Below are positions 40,583-48,706 of a stretch of DNA of 57,671 nt, in pieces (within the stretch, counting starts at the first letter, position 1; each line of letters starts with the position of its first letter). Location: assembly GCA_937893015.1 (NCBI GenBank), contig CALBJX010000114.1, forward strand, positions 1 to 57,671, written 5' to 3'. Position numbers and translations under genes: made by a program. Below the pieces are notes generated by a model. The model made no database searches and was not told where the DNA came from. It was given only the letters and a program-made list of their open reading frames with translations. This stretch comes from an uncultured Verrucomicrobiales bacterium (GTDB lineage: Bacteria; Verrucomicrobiota; Verrucomicrobiia; Verrucomicrobiales; Akkermansiaceae).

Positions 40583-42007
40583 TCACTTGCGGCGCACCGT
40601 CACAAAGAAGAGAAGGAGAAGGAGAGCGGAGAAAGCCGCACCGATGAGGCTCGAGAGCAGCGTCTCCGCCTCGATGCCGCACTCGGGAGCGGACAACAGG
40701 AAGGAAACGCACATCGTCGTCATGAAGAGTGCGGGCAGCAGAGCCATCAGGTAGCAACGCCCGCGGCGACGCAGGCAGACGGAGATGCTCCACAGCGTGA
40801 TGCAGGAGAGAGCCTGATTCGCCCAGCCGAAATAGCGCCAGACGATAGAGAAATCCACATTGGAGATGATGATGACCGCCACAAAAATGGGTACAGCCAA
40901 GGCCAGACGCTTCACCGGTTTACGCTGGTCAAGGTGCAGGAGATCGGAGAGCATCAGGCGGCAGCAACGCATGGCCGTATCGCCGCTGGAGATAGCGAGC
41001 ACCACCACACCGAGCACGGCGGGCACCACGAGCTGCTGCCCCAGCAACAGGGAGCACGCTTCCTTCACCGCCGCGGCGGGCTTGAGCATGCAAAACATCG
41101 TCTGCCCGCCGTCGGGGGCGATGACGAGCACCTCACGCAGCGTCAACCCCACTGTTGCCCACACCAACGCCACCATGCCTTCCACAATCATGGCGCCGTA
41201 GAACACGCGGCGCAGATTACGGGCATCGGGGAGGCAGCGCACCATCATGGGGCTCTGTGTAGCGTGAAAGCCCGAGATAGCACCGCAGGCAATCGTGACG
41301 AAGAGCGCGGGCCAAATCTGCTGCCCCATGGGATGCACATTCGTGAACACATCCAGATTCGGCAGCACTTCGTAGCCGCTGAAGGGCAGCATCACGCCCA
41401 GCCCCACGGCCATGAAGAGGAAGAGTGCGCCGAACAGCGGGTAGATGCGCCCGATGATGACATTGATGGGCAGAATCGTCGCAAGGAAGTAATAGCAGAT
41501 GATGATAGTGCACCAGTTGAACTCACTGATAGCGGGCCAGAGGCCGTGCAGCATGCCCGCGGGAAGCAGGGTGAACACTACACCCACCAGCAGGAGCATG
41601 CCCACGCAGAGGGTGCGCATTGCATGGCTCGCGGGATGACCGAGGTTCTGCCCCACCAACTCGGGCAGGTTCGCGCCGTCCGCATCCGCCGACATGCGCG
41701 CAGCGAGGAAATCGTGCATGGCCCCGGCAAAGATACAGCCCAGCACAATCCACAGCAGCGCGGCCGGTCCGAACAGGCAGCCCGACACAGCCCCCACTAC
41801 GGGGCCGAGACCCGCGATGTTGAGCAGCTGAATCAGGAAAATTTTCCATGTCGGCAGGGGGACATAGTCCACACCATCGGGGTGCGCCATACAGGGCATC
41901 TCCCCTTCATGATGCTCGCCGTACACCTTCTCCGCCAAGCGACCATAGAACACATAGCCCAGCACCAATGCAGCCAAACACAGGAAAAAGACAATCAGAC
42001 CCGTCAT
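40583..42007 (-). CDS. CstA-family carbon starvation/peptide transporter
   Basis: An inner-membrane carrier with about 12-13 helices in 474 residues. The N-terminal region G-Y-V-F-Y-G-R-L-A-E-K-V-Y-G and D-G-V-D-Y-V-P-L-P-T-W-K-I-F-L-I-Q-L-L-N-I-A-G-L-G-P matches the CstA signature, followed by G-C-I-F-A-G-A-M-H-D-F. E. coli CstA and BtsT import peptides or pyruvate under nutrient limitation. This protein is of the shorter type, without the full 700-residue length. It is monocistronic on the minus strand with a TTGAAA/TATGGT promoter and divergent from the ATPase-nuclease pair. Confidence 0.92.
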   Translation of the reverse strand: MTGLIVFFLCLAALVLGYVFYGRLAEKVYGEHHEGEMPCMAHPDGVDYVPLPTWKIFLIQLLNIAGLGPVVGAVSGCLFGPAALLWIVLGCIFAGAMHDFLAARMSADADGANLPELVGQNLGHPASHAMRTLCVGMLLLVGVVFTLLPAGMLHGLWPAISEFNWCTIIICYYFLATILPINVIIGRIYPLFGALFLFMAVGLGVMLPFSGYEVLPNLDVFTNVHPMGQQIWPALFVTIACGAISGFHATQSPMMVRCLPDARNLRRVFYGAMIVEGMVALVWATVGLTLREVLVIAPDGGQTMFCMLKPAAAVKEACSLLLGQQLVVPAVLGVVVLAISSGDTAMRCCRLMLSDLLHLDQRKPVKRLALAVPIFVAVIIISNVDFSIVWRYFGWANQALSCITLWSISVCLRRRGRCYLMALLPALFMTTMCVSFLLSAPECGIEAETLLSSLIGAAFSALLLLLFFVTVRRK

Positions 42008-42030
42008 CTCATCAAACAGTTAGCGCGGGC

Positions 42031-42059
42031 ACCATACACCCGACGCGCCGTTTTTTCAA
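42031..42059 (-). promoter_or_regulatory. Predicted cstA promoter
   Basis: TTGAAA, 17 bases, TATGGT on the minus strand, with a leader of about 18 bases. Confidence 0.5.
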
Positions 42060-42141
42060 GTCATTTATGCGCCTTCTCCGCGTGTCAGCGCGGGCAAAAC
42101 CTCACCGCAGCATCACTTTTCGTCAGCGGAGCACTTCTCAC

Positions 42142-42169
42142 TTGCACCCGCGCACGTTCGGTGTAGAAT
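42142..42169 (+). promoter_or_regulatory. Predicted promoter of the ATPase-nuclease pair
   Basis: TTGCAC, 16 bases, TAGAAT, ten bases, ATG; the leader would be about four bases. Confidence 0.6.
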
Positions 42170-42179
42170 AGACGATAAG

Positions 42180-43262
42180 ATGATTCGCAAACTGATGGTA
42201 GACGGCTTCACGGTGTTCCCCACCGCGACCTCGCTGACCTTTGAACCCGGCATCAATGTGTTGGTGGGCGGCAACGGCAGCGGCAAAAGCCATCTCATGA
42301 AGCTCGGCTACGCGCTCTGCAAGTGGGGTTTCAGCGGCAGTCACAAGGAGCTGCCCGTCGCCTGGGCGGAGGAAAAGCGTCTGCGGCTCATCCTCATGCG
42401 CGTGTTCGCCCTGCGGGATTTGACCGACCTCACCGCCCGCACCGCCGCGCCCTGCACCGCGACCATTCGAGTCTCCCTCGCGGGGGAGAAAGTACCCATC
42501 GGCAGCGCGGAAACAGCGTTCTCCTTCCGCAGCGGGGACGAGGAGGACGGCCTGAGCATCAGCACCCTGCCCGACCGCACGCTGACGGACAACGCGGTCT
42601 ACCTCGCCCCGCGCGAGGTGCTCTCCATCTACCCCTTCTACACGCAGGCGGGCCGCCGCTACCCCGAGCTGCTGGACTCCGCCGGCTGGGACCTCTGCGC
42701 CGCCTTGGAGAACGAAGCGACGACCGCCCTGCCCCCCGCGCTCGCCCATGTGCTGCACCAAATCGAATCTCTGCTGCACGGGCAGCTCGTGCGCCGCAAC
42801 GGGCGTTTCTTTCTGCAACATCCCGATCAGGCGCCGCTGGAGCTCAATCTGGCGGCGGAGGGCTACAAGCGGCTCGGCACGCTGGGGCTTTTGCTCGCCA
42901 ACGGCAGCGTGCGCACAGGCACGACGCTCTTCTGGGATGAGCCGGAGATGAACCTCAACGCCACCCACCTGCCGCTGCTGGTGAACATCATGCTGGGGCT
43001 CTGCCGCGCGGGCATTCAGGTGATTCTCAGCACGCACAGCCTCTTCCTGCTGCGCGAGCTCGCCATCCAGCTGGCGGACAAGCGCAACCGCGCCGTCACG
43101 CGCCGATTCTTCGGCCTGCAGGCGGGGCGCCACGGCAGCACACTCACCACCGCCGACACCCTGTCGCAGCTCGACCGCCTCGATATCCTCGATGCGGAAG
43201 CCACCCAAGCCGACCGCTACCTCTCGCTGGCGGATGAACTCTCACCCGACGCCGAGGCATGA
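42180..43262 (+). CDS. AAA_15/AAA_21-type (ABC-like) ATPase, first gene of an ATPase-nuclease pair
   Basis: A 360-residue ATPase of the RecF/OLD-like ABC group. Walker A is G-G-N-G-S-G-K-S (residues 30-37), a degenerate signature A-A-E-G-Y-K-R-L-G lies at 225-233, Walker B T-T-L-F-W-D-E-P-E at 248-256 and the H-loop S-T-H at 284-286. All nucleotide-binding residues look intact, so it should dimerise on ATP. The insertion between Walker A and signature is only about 190 residues, too short for the long coiled coil of SMC proteins. No TOPRIM domain follows, unlike OLD nucleases. It overlaps the nuclease-like gene by four bases (ATGA). Function unknown; DNA sensing or defence is inferred from this arrangement. 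Confidence 0.88.
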   Translation: MIRKLMVDGFTVFPTATSLTFEPGINVLVGGNGSGKSHLMKLGYALCKWGFSGSHKELPVAWAEEKRLRLILMRVFALRDLTDLTARTAAPCTATIRVSLAGEKVPIGSAETAFSFRSGDEEDGLSISTLPDRTLTDNAVYLAPREVLSIYPFYTQAGRRYPELLDSAGWDLCAALENEATTALPPALAHVLHQIESLLHGQLVRRNGRFFLQHPDQAPLELNLAAEGYKRLGTLGLLLANGSVRTGTTLFWDEPEMNLNATHLPLLVNIMLGLCRAGIQVILSTHSLFLLRELAIQLADKRNRAVTRRFFGLQAGRHGSTLTTADTLSQLDRLDILDAEATQADRYLSLADELSPDAEA

Positions 43263-44023
43263 GCGATTTTATCCCGGGCATCAGCTGCATCGAAGGTCTG
43301 CACCGCTTCCGTTTCGAGGCGGGGTACCACGTCTGCCGCTTTGAATGCTCGCCCTTCTACGCGCACCACGCGCAGAATTTCTGTTCAAGCTGCAAGGAGA
43401 TGGATTTCGTGCTCTACCACCCCGGCAAGAAGGAGCTCTGGCTCATCGAGGTGAAGGACTACCGCTTCAACGCCCGCCCCAAGGTGAACGACCTCGTGGA
43501 AAAGCTCTGCCGCAAGGTGCGCGACTGCCTTTTCCTGCTGCGCACGGCCGCCCTCTGCGCCCCCGAGGAAGAGCCCGCGGAAGGCATTTCTCTTCGCGAC
43601 ATGGCGCGCATGAGCCTGCAGGCCAAACGCATCCGCGTAGCCTTCACCATCGAGCTGGGCAACACGGGGCTCTTCCCGCCCAAGTCGCTGCTCTCCACCA
43701 TCCGCGACATGCTCTACCGACAAATCCGCTTCATCGACCCGCACATGCTCTGTCTCCCCATCACGGAGTCGAGCGGCATCGGTCCGTGGACCATCTCCGC
43801 CGCGGGCAATGAGCACTCCGCCCGCATCCGCAAGCGCATGGAAGAAGCGCGACTCGCCCGCGAAAACGAGGAGAAACGCCGCCGCGAGCTGGAGCGCCAC
43901 CGCGAACGCGAAGCCGCCAAGAAACAACGCCGCAAGCGCAAAAGCGAGCTGCCCCTCTGGAAACAACGAGCCATGGAACGCGCCGAAGGCAAGAGCGGCA
44001 CGCACGCCGACAGGCGTGCGTGA
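43259..44023 (+). CDS. PD-(D/E)XK nuclease-like protein with Cys cluster and basic tail, partner of the ATPase
   Basis: A 254-residue protein. A PD-(D/E)XK core is visible as M-D49-F-V-L-Y, an eight-residue turn, then L-W-L-I-E64-V-K66-D, matching the D...(E)xK arrangement of metal-dependent nucleases. Four cysteines (C26, C30, C42, C45) sit just before it, as C-x3-C and C-x2-C, and could bind zinc or an Fe-S cluster. The C-terminal 60 residues are highly charged and helical (R-R-R-E-L-E-R-H-R-E-R-E-A-A-K-K-Q-R-R-K-R-K), likely nucleic-acid binding. It overlaps the ATPase gene by four bases. The stop codon falls in a 10-bp hairpin (CACGCACGCC/GGCGTGCGTG). The nuclease call is from motif reading; activity is inference. 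Confidence 0.72.
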   Translation: MSDFIPGISCIEGLHRFRFEAGYHVCRFECSPFYAHHAQNFCSSCKEMDFVLYHPGKKELWLIEVKDYRFNARPKVNDLVEKLCRKVRDCLFLLRTAALCAPEEEPAEGISLRDMARMSLQAKRIRVAFTIELGNTGLFPPKSLLSTIRDMLYRQIRFIDPHMLCLPITESSGIGPWTISAAGNEHSARIRKRMEEARLARENEEKRRRELERHREREAAKKQRRKRKSELPLWKQRAMERAEGKSGTHADRRA

Positions 44024-44024
44024 T

Positions 44025-44110
44025 ATGTGATTTAAGATTTAGGATTTTTGATTTAAAAAATTCGTGCGCCTCACGGCTCGTTCCAAATCAAAAATCCCAT
44101 CTTTCTTATC
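44025..44110. repeat. Imperfect inverted repeat of A/T-rich units between the nuclease gene and ispG
   Basis: GGATTTTTGATTT (44042-44054) and AAATCAAAAATCC (44085-44097) pair perfectly, and flanking GTGATTTAAGA/TCTTTCTTATCAC extend the match imperfectly to about 29 bp. The left side is built from tandem GATTT-containing units, an architecture like the heptamer repeats but with different bases. Confidence 0.7.
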
Positions 44111-44118
44111 ACAAATTC

Positions 44119-44147
44119 TTGCGTCCTCGCCTGTTTCGCGCTACACT
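44119..44147 (+). promoter_or_regulatory. Predicted ispG promoter
   Basis: TTGCGT, 17 bases, TACACT, six bases, ATG. Confidence 0.6.
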
Positions 44148-44153
44148 CCCCGC

Positions 44154-45893
44154 ATGACTATGCTGCATTGCCCGAGCCTGTATCACTACACCCGCCGCCG
44201 TACCCGCGAGGTCATGGTCGGCAATCTCGGTCTGGGGGGCGCGAACCCCATCCGCATCCAATCCATGCTGACGAGCGACACGCTCGACACCAAGGGCTGC
44301 GTGAAGGAAGCCCTTGCGCTCGCGGAGGCGGGCTGCGAAATCATCCGCCTGACCGCGCAGACGAAGGTCTATGCCGCCAATCTGGAGCACATTGCCCGCG
44401 AGCTGCGCACAGCGGGCTGCCACGTGCCGCTGGTGGCGGACATCCATTTCAAACCCGATGCCGCCATGGAGGCCGCCAAGTGGGTGGAGAAAATCCGCGT
44501 GAACCCCGGCAATTTTATTGATAAGAAAAAGTTCGCCGAGCGAGACTACACCGATGCGGAATATGAAGAGGAGCTGGAGAAAATCCGCACCGCCTTCACC
44601 CCGCTGGTGCTCTTCTGCAAGGAGCACGGCCGCGCCATGCGTCTCGGTGCCAACCACGGCTCCCTCTCCGACCGCATCCTGAACCGCTACGGCGACACGC
44701 CCGAGGGTATGGTGGAGAGCGCACTGGAGTTCGCCCGCGTGGCCCGCGACCTGAACTACCATCAGCTGGTCTTCTCCATGAAGTCCTCCAACGTGAAGGT
44801 CATGATTCAGGCCTACCGCCTGCTCGTGAAGCGTCTGCGCGAGGAGGGCGAGGATTGGAACTACCCCATCCACCTCGGCGTGACGGAGGCAGGCGAGGGC
44901 GAGGACGCGCGCATCAAGAGCGCGACGGGCATCGGCTCCCTGCTGGCGGACGGCATCGGCGACACCCTGCGCGTCTCGCTGACGGAGGATCCCGTCTACG
45001 AAGTCGCCCCCGGCTTCGAGCTGGCCGCCCCCTACCAGCCTGACAAGGCGAAGAACGGCACGCCCCTCGCCGCCGAGCCCGAGCCGTTCAATCCCTTTGT
45101 TTACACCAAGCGCATGAGCGAGGTCGTGGAAGCGGGCGGCATCCGCCTCGGCGGCAACGAGCCCGTGCGCGTGCTGCTGCCCAAGGCCGCCGTTGAATCG
45201 CTGGATGCCGCGGTGATGAAGGATTTTATGCCCGAAGCCGCTTACGAAGACTGCGGCGTGGCGGAGATTGACCCGCGCGATTCCGTGGCCCTCGCCAAGC
45301 TCGCCACCGCCCCCGCCACCCCCGTGACGGTGAAGGACGACATCGGCATGCCCTGCATTCAGGCCTTCCGTCTGCTGGCGGCTCTCATCCCCTCCCGCCA
45401 CCCCATTGTGCTGAAGGACACGCTGCACGCGGGCGGCATGCTGAGCGCACCCATGGCGGGCGGTCTGCACATCGGTTCCCTGCTCTGCGACGGCATCGGC
45501 AACGCCGTCTACATCCGCCGCGAGGCCGATGCGGACAAGGCCGCGCACCTCGGCTTCAACATTCTGCAGGCCGCGGGCGTGCGACTGAGCAAGACGGAGT
45601 ACGTCTCCTGCCCCTCCTGCGGCCGCACCCACTACAACATCCAGGAGGCCGCCGCACGCATCCGCAAGGCCACGGGCCACCTCAAGGGCGTGAAAATCGC
45701 CATCATGGGCTGCATCGTGAACGGTCCCGGCGAGATGAGCGATGCCGACTTCGGCTATGTGGGCGGCGCACCGAACAAGATTAACCTCTACGTCGGCCAC
45801 ACCCCCGTGGAGCTCAACATCCCGCAGGAGGAAGCCGTCGAACACCTCATCGAGCTCATCAAGAGCCACGGCCGCTGGGTGGAACCCGCTTGA
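44154..45893 (+). CDS. ispG: 4-hydroxy-3-methylbut-2-en-1-yl diphosphate synthase (GcpE/IspG), long form
   Basis: Catalyses the penultimate MEP step, MEcPP to HMBPP, using a [4Fe-4S] cluster. The cluster region is visible near the C-terminus: S-C-P-S-C-G-R-T and G-C-I-V-N-G-P-G-E-M. The N-terminal TIM barrel begins P-I-R-I-Q-S-M-L-T-S-D-T. At 579 residues it is the long three-domain form (TIM barrel, extra A* domain about 300-450, Fe-S domain) known from plants, Chlamydia and Bacteroidetes, not the roughly 370-residue E. coli form. The start ATG at 44154 was chosen from its spacing to the -10 element; ATG at 44160 is also in frame. It is followed directly by an intergenic repeat. Confidence 0.97.
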   Translation: MTMLHCPSLYHYTRRRTREVMVGNLGLGGANPIRIQSMLTSDTLDTKGCVKEALALAEAGCEIIRLTAQTKVYAANLEHIARELRTAGCHVPLVADIHFKPDAAMEAAKWVEKIRVNPGNFIDKKKFAERDYTDAEYEEELEKIRTAFTPLVLFCKEHGRAMRLGANHGSLSDRILNRYGDTPEGMVESALEFARVARDLNYHQLVFSMKSSNVKVMIQAYRLLVKRLREEGEDWNYPIHLGVTEAGEGEDARIKSATGIGSLLADGIGDTLRVSLTEDPVYEVAPGFELAAPYQPDKAKNGTPLAAEPEPFNPFVYTKRMSEVVEAGGIRLGGNEPVRVLLPKAAVESLDAAVMKDFMPEAAYEDCGVAEIDPRDSVALAKLATAPATPVTVKDDIGMPCIQAFRLLAALIPSRHPIVLKDTLHAGGMLSAPMAGGLHIGSLLCDGIGNAVYIRREADADKAAHLGFNILQAAGVRLSKTEYVSCPSCGRTHYNIQEAAARIRKATGHLKGVKIAIMGCIVNGPGEMSDADFGYVGGAPNKINLYVGHTPVELNIPQEEAVEHLIELIKSHGRWVEPA

Positions 45894-46096
45894 AGATGTA
45901 CGATTTACGATGTACGATGTACGAAGTCAAATTCGGGCGCGGCTACGCCGCGCGGGGAAAAAGGACCAAGGACGCTAAGCGCGTATGAAAATCAGCTATT
46001 AATGAACGCTTTGCGTCCTTTTGGCCTTCCTCTTGCGAGCGAAGCGAGCGGAACTTAAACTTCGTACATCGTACCTCGTACATCGTACATTGTTTG
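45894..46096 (+). repeat. Heptamer-armed intergenic repeat, copy 7 (type B core)
   Basis: Begins immediately after the ispG stop. Arms and shoulders are conserved. The core pairs GGACGCTAAGCG with CGCTTTGCGTCC and is recognisably the same type as copy 3, with many shared bases but a different apical loop. It explains the 208-base gap before the deaminase gene. Confidence 0.87.
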
Positions 46097-46101
46097 TTGA
46101 A

Positions 46102-46806
46102 ATGCCTATGCACTCGAAACATCAGTCCATCATGACCGCCTTGCAGGAGGAGCTGCGCGAGAGGAGTCGCAGCAGCAAGTGCGGGCCGTTTCTGGCGGCG
46201 ATTTATGATGAGGAGGGCACGCTGATTGCCAAGGCGGCGAACAGCGTGGTGGAGGAGCAATGCAGCCACTGCCACGCGGAGATGAACGCCATCCGCGCGG
46301 CGCAGCAGAAGCTCGGCACCTACGACCTCGCCCCCTTCAAGCTGAGTCTGTACTCCACCGCCGAGCCCTGCATGATGTGTCTCGGCGGCATTCTGTGGTC
46401 GGGCCTCCGCGCCGTCTACTACGGCGTTCCCACCGCCGACGTCGAGCGCATCACAGGCTTTGACGAGGGCTTCAAGCCCGACTGGCACGATGAGTTCGAG
46501 AAGCGCGGCATCTGCGTGCAGGGCGGCCTCGCCGCTGAGCTCGGCGCCGATGTCCTCCGCGAATATGTCGCCCTCGGCCACCCCGTCTACAAGCCCGAGC
46601 GCCCGGATGAGGATACCCTCCTCTACGCCCGCTGCTGCCGACTGGTCATCGCCGAACAAAGGGCGGATGCGGACTTCATTCAGGAACGCCTGGGGCTCAG
46701 CTACGCCAAAACCCTTTCCTACCTCTGCCGCATGGAAGAAGACGGCATCGTCAGCGCCGCCGAGCGACCGAGCAGCCCGCGAGCCGTGCTGAAAGACAAG
46801 CTCTGA
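46102..46806 (+). CDS. Zinc-dependent cytidine/guanine-type deaminase fused to an FtsK-gamma-like winged helix
   Basis: Residues 1-165 form a deaminase: zinc motifs H58-A-E60 and P-C90-M-M-C93, with I-T-G-F-D-E-G-F-K-P-D-W-H after the fold, as in bacterial guanine or nucleoside deaminases. Residues 169-230 resemble the DNA-binding gamma domain of FtsK: D-E-D-T-L-L-Y-A...F-I-Q-E-R-L-G-L-S-Y-A-K-T...M-E-E-D-G-I-V, then R-A-V-L. In FtsK this winged helix reads KOPS sequences. The two domains are in one continuous frame with an ordinary linker, so I see no sequencing artefact. Start at MPMHSKHQ; frames further upstream run through the repeat. Substrate unknown. A terminator-like hairpin follows. 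Confidence 0.82.
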   Translation: MPMHSKHQSIMTALQEELRERSRSSKCGPFLAAIYDEEGTLIAKAANSVVEEQCSHCHAEMNAIRAAQQKLGTYDLAPFKLSLYSTAEPCMMCLGGILWSGLRAVYYGVPTADVERITGFDEGFKPDWHDEFEKRGICVQGGLAAELGADVLREYVALGHPVYKPERPDEDTLLYARCCRLVIAEQRADADFIQERLGLSYAKTLSYLCRMEEDGIVSAAERPSSPRAVLKDKL

Positions 46807-46820
46807 CAGCAAGAGAAGAC

Positions 46821-46855
46821 AAACACGGCCTGACGCAAGCGCAGATCGTGTTTTT
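46821..46855 (+). terminator. Predicted terminator of the deaminase gene
   Basis: AAACACG/CGTGTTT closes a structured loop (GCCTGACGCAAGCGCAGAT) followed by TTT. Another small hairpin (TGCGGC/GCCGCA) lies at 46862-46876, toward the convergent gene. Confidence 0.6.
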
Positions 46856-46899
46856 CCTTTCTGCGGCAACGCCGCACATGCGTTCCTTTCGGCATTCGT

Positions 46900-48585
46900 T
46901 CAGGCGCGGCGGCGGCGCGCCATGAGGCCCGCGAGGGCGAGCAGGCTGAGTGTCGCCGTGGCGGGTTCCGGGGTGACGATGGCCTGCAGGGACTTGCCGT
47001 CCGCAGACAGAACCAGCTGCAAGCTCTTACCGGAGGAGCCGAGAACGACCTTGGCTTCTTCTCCCTGCACGAAGGTCTGGTTGCCGATTTCCATGGTGAC
47101 GGAGGAAAGGTCGTCGCCCTCCGACAACAAGGAGAACAGGGAAACGCCGGCGATACCGCCCAGCGACAGCAGAGTGTAGGAGCCTTCTTCGAGGACATCC
47201 GCATCAGCACGGAACACGACGTTCTCGTTCAGCAGCCTGTCCACGACAATGGTGTTATTGAGGTCACCGAGCACGACCTCTTCCACATCCAAACCATCAG
47301 CGACATACAGCATCGTGTCGACGGAGGTCAGGTTGAGGGAGTCTGCGGTAATCGATGTAAAGACATTGGTGCCCGATGCCAGCGTCAGCGCGCCCTGAAT
47401 CTTCACCACACCGCCGTTCTCGATCGCTTCCTCGAAGCCGATGGAGTCGGTGTAGCGCACATTACCCACCAGAACGGCACCCTCCTTCATGGTGACATTG
47501 CCGAGGAGAACCAGCTCGACATCATCATTCTCATTGGTCAGCGTGCCGCTGATGACAGTCTCCTGCCCCTCGGCACCGATGGTGACTTTCGACCAGTCGT
47601 AGTGAACAACGGTGACATCCGTCAGCGTAGCACCGTGATTGAGTGTCCAGTCGTTGTATTCCGCCACCAAGGTGGCATTGCTGATGGAGACGGCGGTCAT
47701 GTCATCCCCCTCACCCTCGTTGCTGAAGGCATTGTCACTCGTCACGGTGAACTCGCCGCCTGAAATCTCGATGGAATTTTCGTTGCCGCCCACCAGCGTG
47801 ATGCCGGCGGTGCTGAGCTTGCCGTCCGTCATCTCCAGCTTGCCGGCACTGCCGCCTTCCTCCGAGCCGAGGACGATGCCGCCCTGAGCATCGAGGATGC
47901 CGCCGTCCACCAAGAACTTGGCGTTGCCTTCCAGCTGCAGATTGTCCGTCAGCGTGAAGGTGCGCTCATCCCATTCTTCACCCGCAATGGCGATGTAGCC
48001 GTCGGATTCGGCACCGTTGAGGCTCAGACCGCCCTCCACCAGCACGTTGTTCCGGAAGCTGATGTGGTTGGTCAGCGTCTCCGTAGCGGCGGTCCCTTGG
48101 AACTTCACCGTGCCGGCGCTGTAGTCGGCTACTTTGTGGGAGACTGTATCCAAAAGCCCCTGATTGACGGCGATGGGGGTCAAATCCAGCGTTGCATCGT
48201 AATTCACCTCGATCCCTCCGTCATCCACCGTGGGGATGGCATCGAAAGTGCCCGTCTGACCGTCCCCGACGCGCAGCGCACCGTAGACGGTCAGGTGATC
48301 TGCCGAGATGAAGCTGTAGTTGCCGTTCACCTCCATGGTGCCGACCTCAGGGTTATCGATGGCATCAATGGTGCCGCCATCGCCTTGGAAATAGACCTCG
48401 GAACCGGGGGCAAAGTCGTGCCCGTCATTGCCCCAATTGTCCGTCCAGACGGGGTAGATAAAGTTACCGTCCCCGCCGTTCCAGTAAAGCTGATCAGCCT
48501 GTGCCTGACCGGCGGAGAATGCGGCAAGAGACGTAAAACAAGCCATCACGGCAGCGCGATGTCGTGGAGAAAGACGGAGTTTCAT
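46900..48585 (-). CDS. Exported beta-rich repeat protein with PEP-CTERM-like sorting tail
   Basis: A 561-residue secreted protein. The N-terminus has a signal peptide with a basic start (K-L-R-L-S-P-R-H-R) and cleavage near A-G-Q-A-Q-A-D. The body consists of beta-helix-like repeats rich in N, D, G, T and V, similar in style to autotransporter passengers. The C-terminus is V-T-P-E-P-A-T-A-T-L-S-L-L-A-L-A-G-L-M-A-R-R-R-R-A: PEP, a hydrophobic helix, and an Arg cluster, the tripartite PEP-CTERM layout handled by exosortase-type systems. There is no barrel domain. The start at MKLRLSPRH was preferred over an upstream ATG because the extension spoils the signal peptide. A surface or matrix role is inferred. 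It converges with the deaminase gene. Confidence 0.82.
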   Translation of the reverse strand: MKLRLSPRHRAAVMACFTSLAAFSAGQAQADQLYWNGGDGNFIYPVWTDNWGNDGHDFAPGSEVYFQGDGGTIDAIDNPEVGTMEVNGNYSFISADHLTVYGALRVGDGQTGTFDAIPTVDDGGIEVNYDATLDLTPIAVNQGLLDTVSHKVADYSAGTVKFQGTAATETLTNHISFRNNVLVEGGLSLNGAESDGYIAIAGEEWDERTFTLTDNLQLEGNAKFLVDGGILDAQGGIVLGSEEGGSAGKLEMTDGKLSTAGITLVGGNENSIEISGGEFTVTSDNAFSNEGEGDDMTAVSISNATLVAEYNDWTLNHGATLTDVTVVHYDWSKVTIGAEGQETVISGTLTNENDDVELVLLGNVTMKEGAVLVGNVRYTDSIGFEEAIENGGVVKIQGALTLASGTNVFTSITADSLNLTSVDTMLYVADGLDVEEVVLGDLNNTIVVDRLLNENVVFRADADVLEEGSYTLLSLGGIAGVSLFSLLSEGDDLSSVTMEIGNQTFVQGEEAKVVLGSSGKSLQLVLSADGKSLQAIVTPEPATATLSLLALAGLMARRRRA

Positions 48586-48706
48586 AACGGGGAGACAGAG
48601 AGAGGAAGAAGAACGATTAACCATTCATTCTGCAATTGTTCGTGAGGCATTGTATCACAATAACGCCGCCAACACAACTCTAAAGACTGATCACGGAAAC
48701 ACGCAC

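Noticed and set aside
44064..44153. An N-terminal 30-residue extension of IspG
   Set aside because: It runs through the A/T inverted repeat and the promoter; IspG homologues begin near the chosen start.
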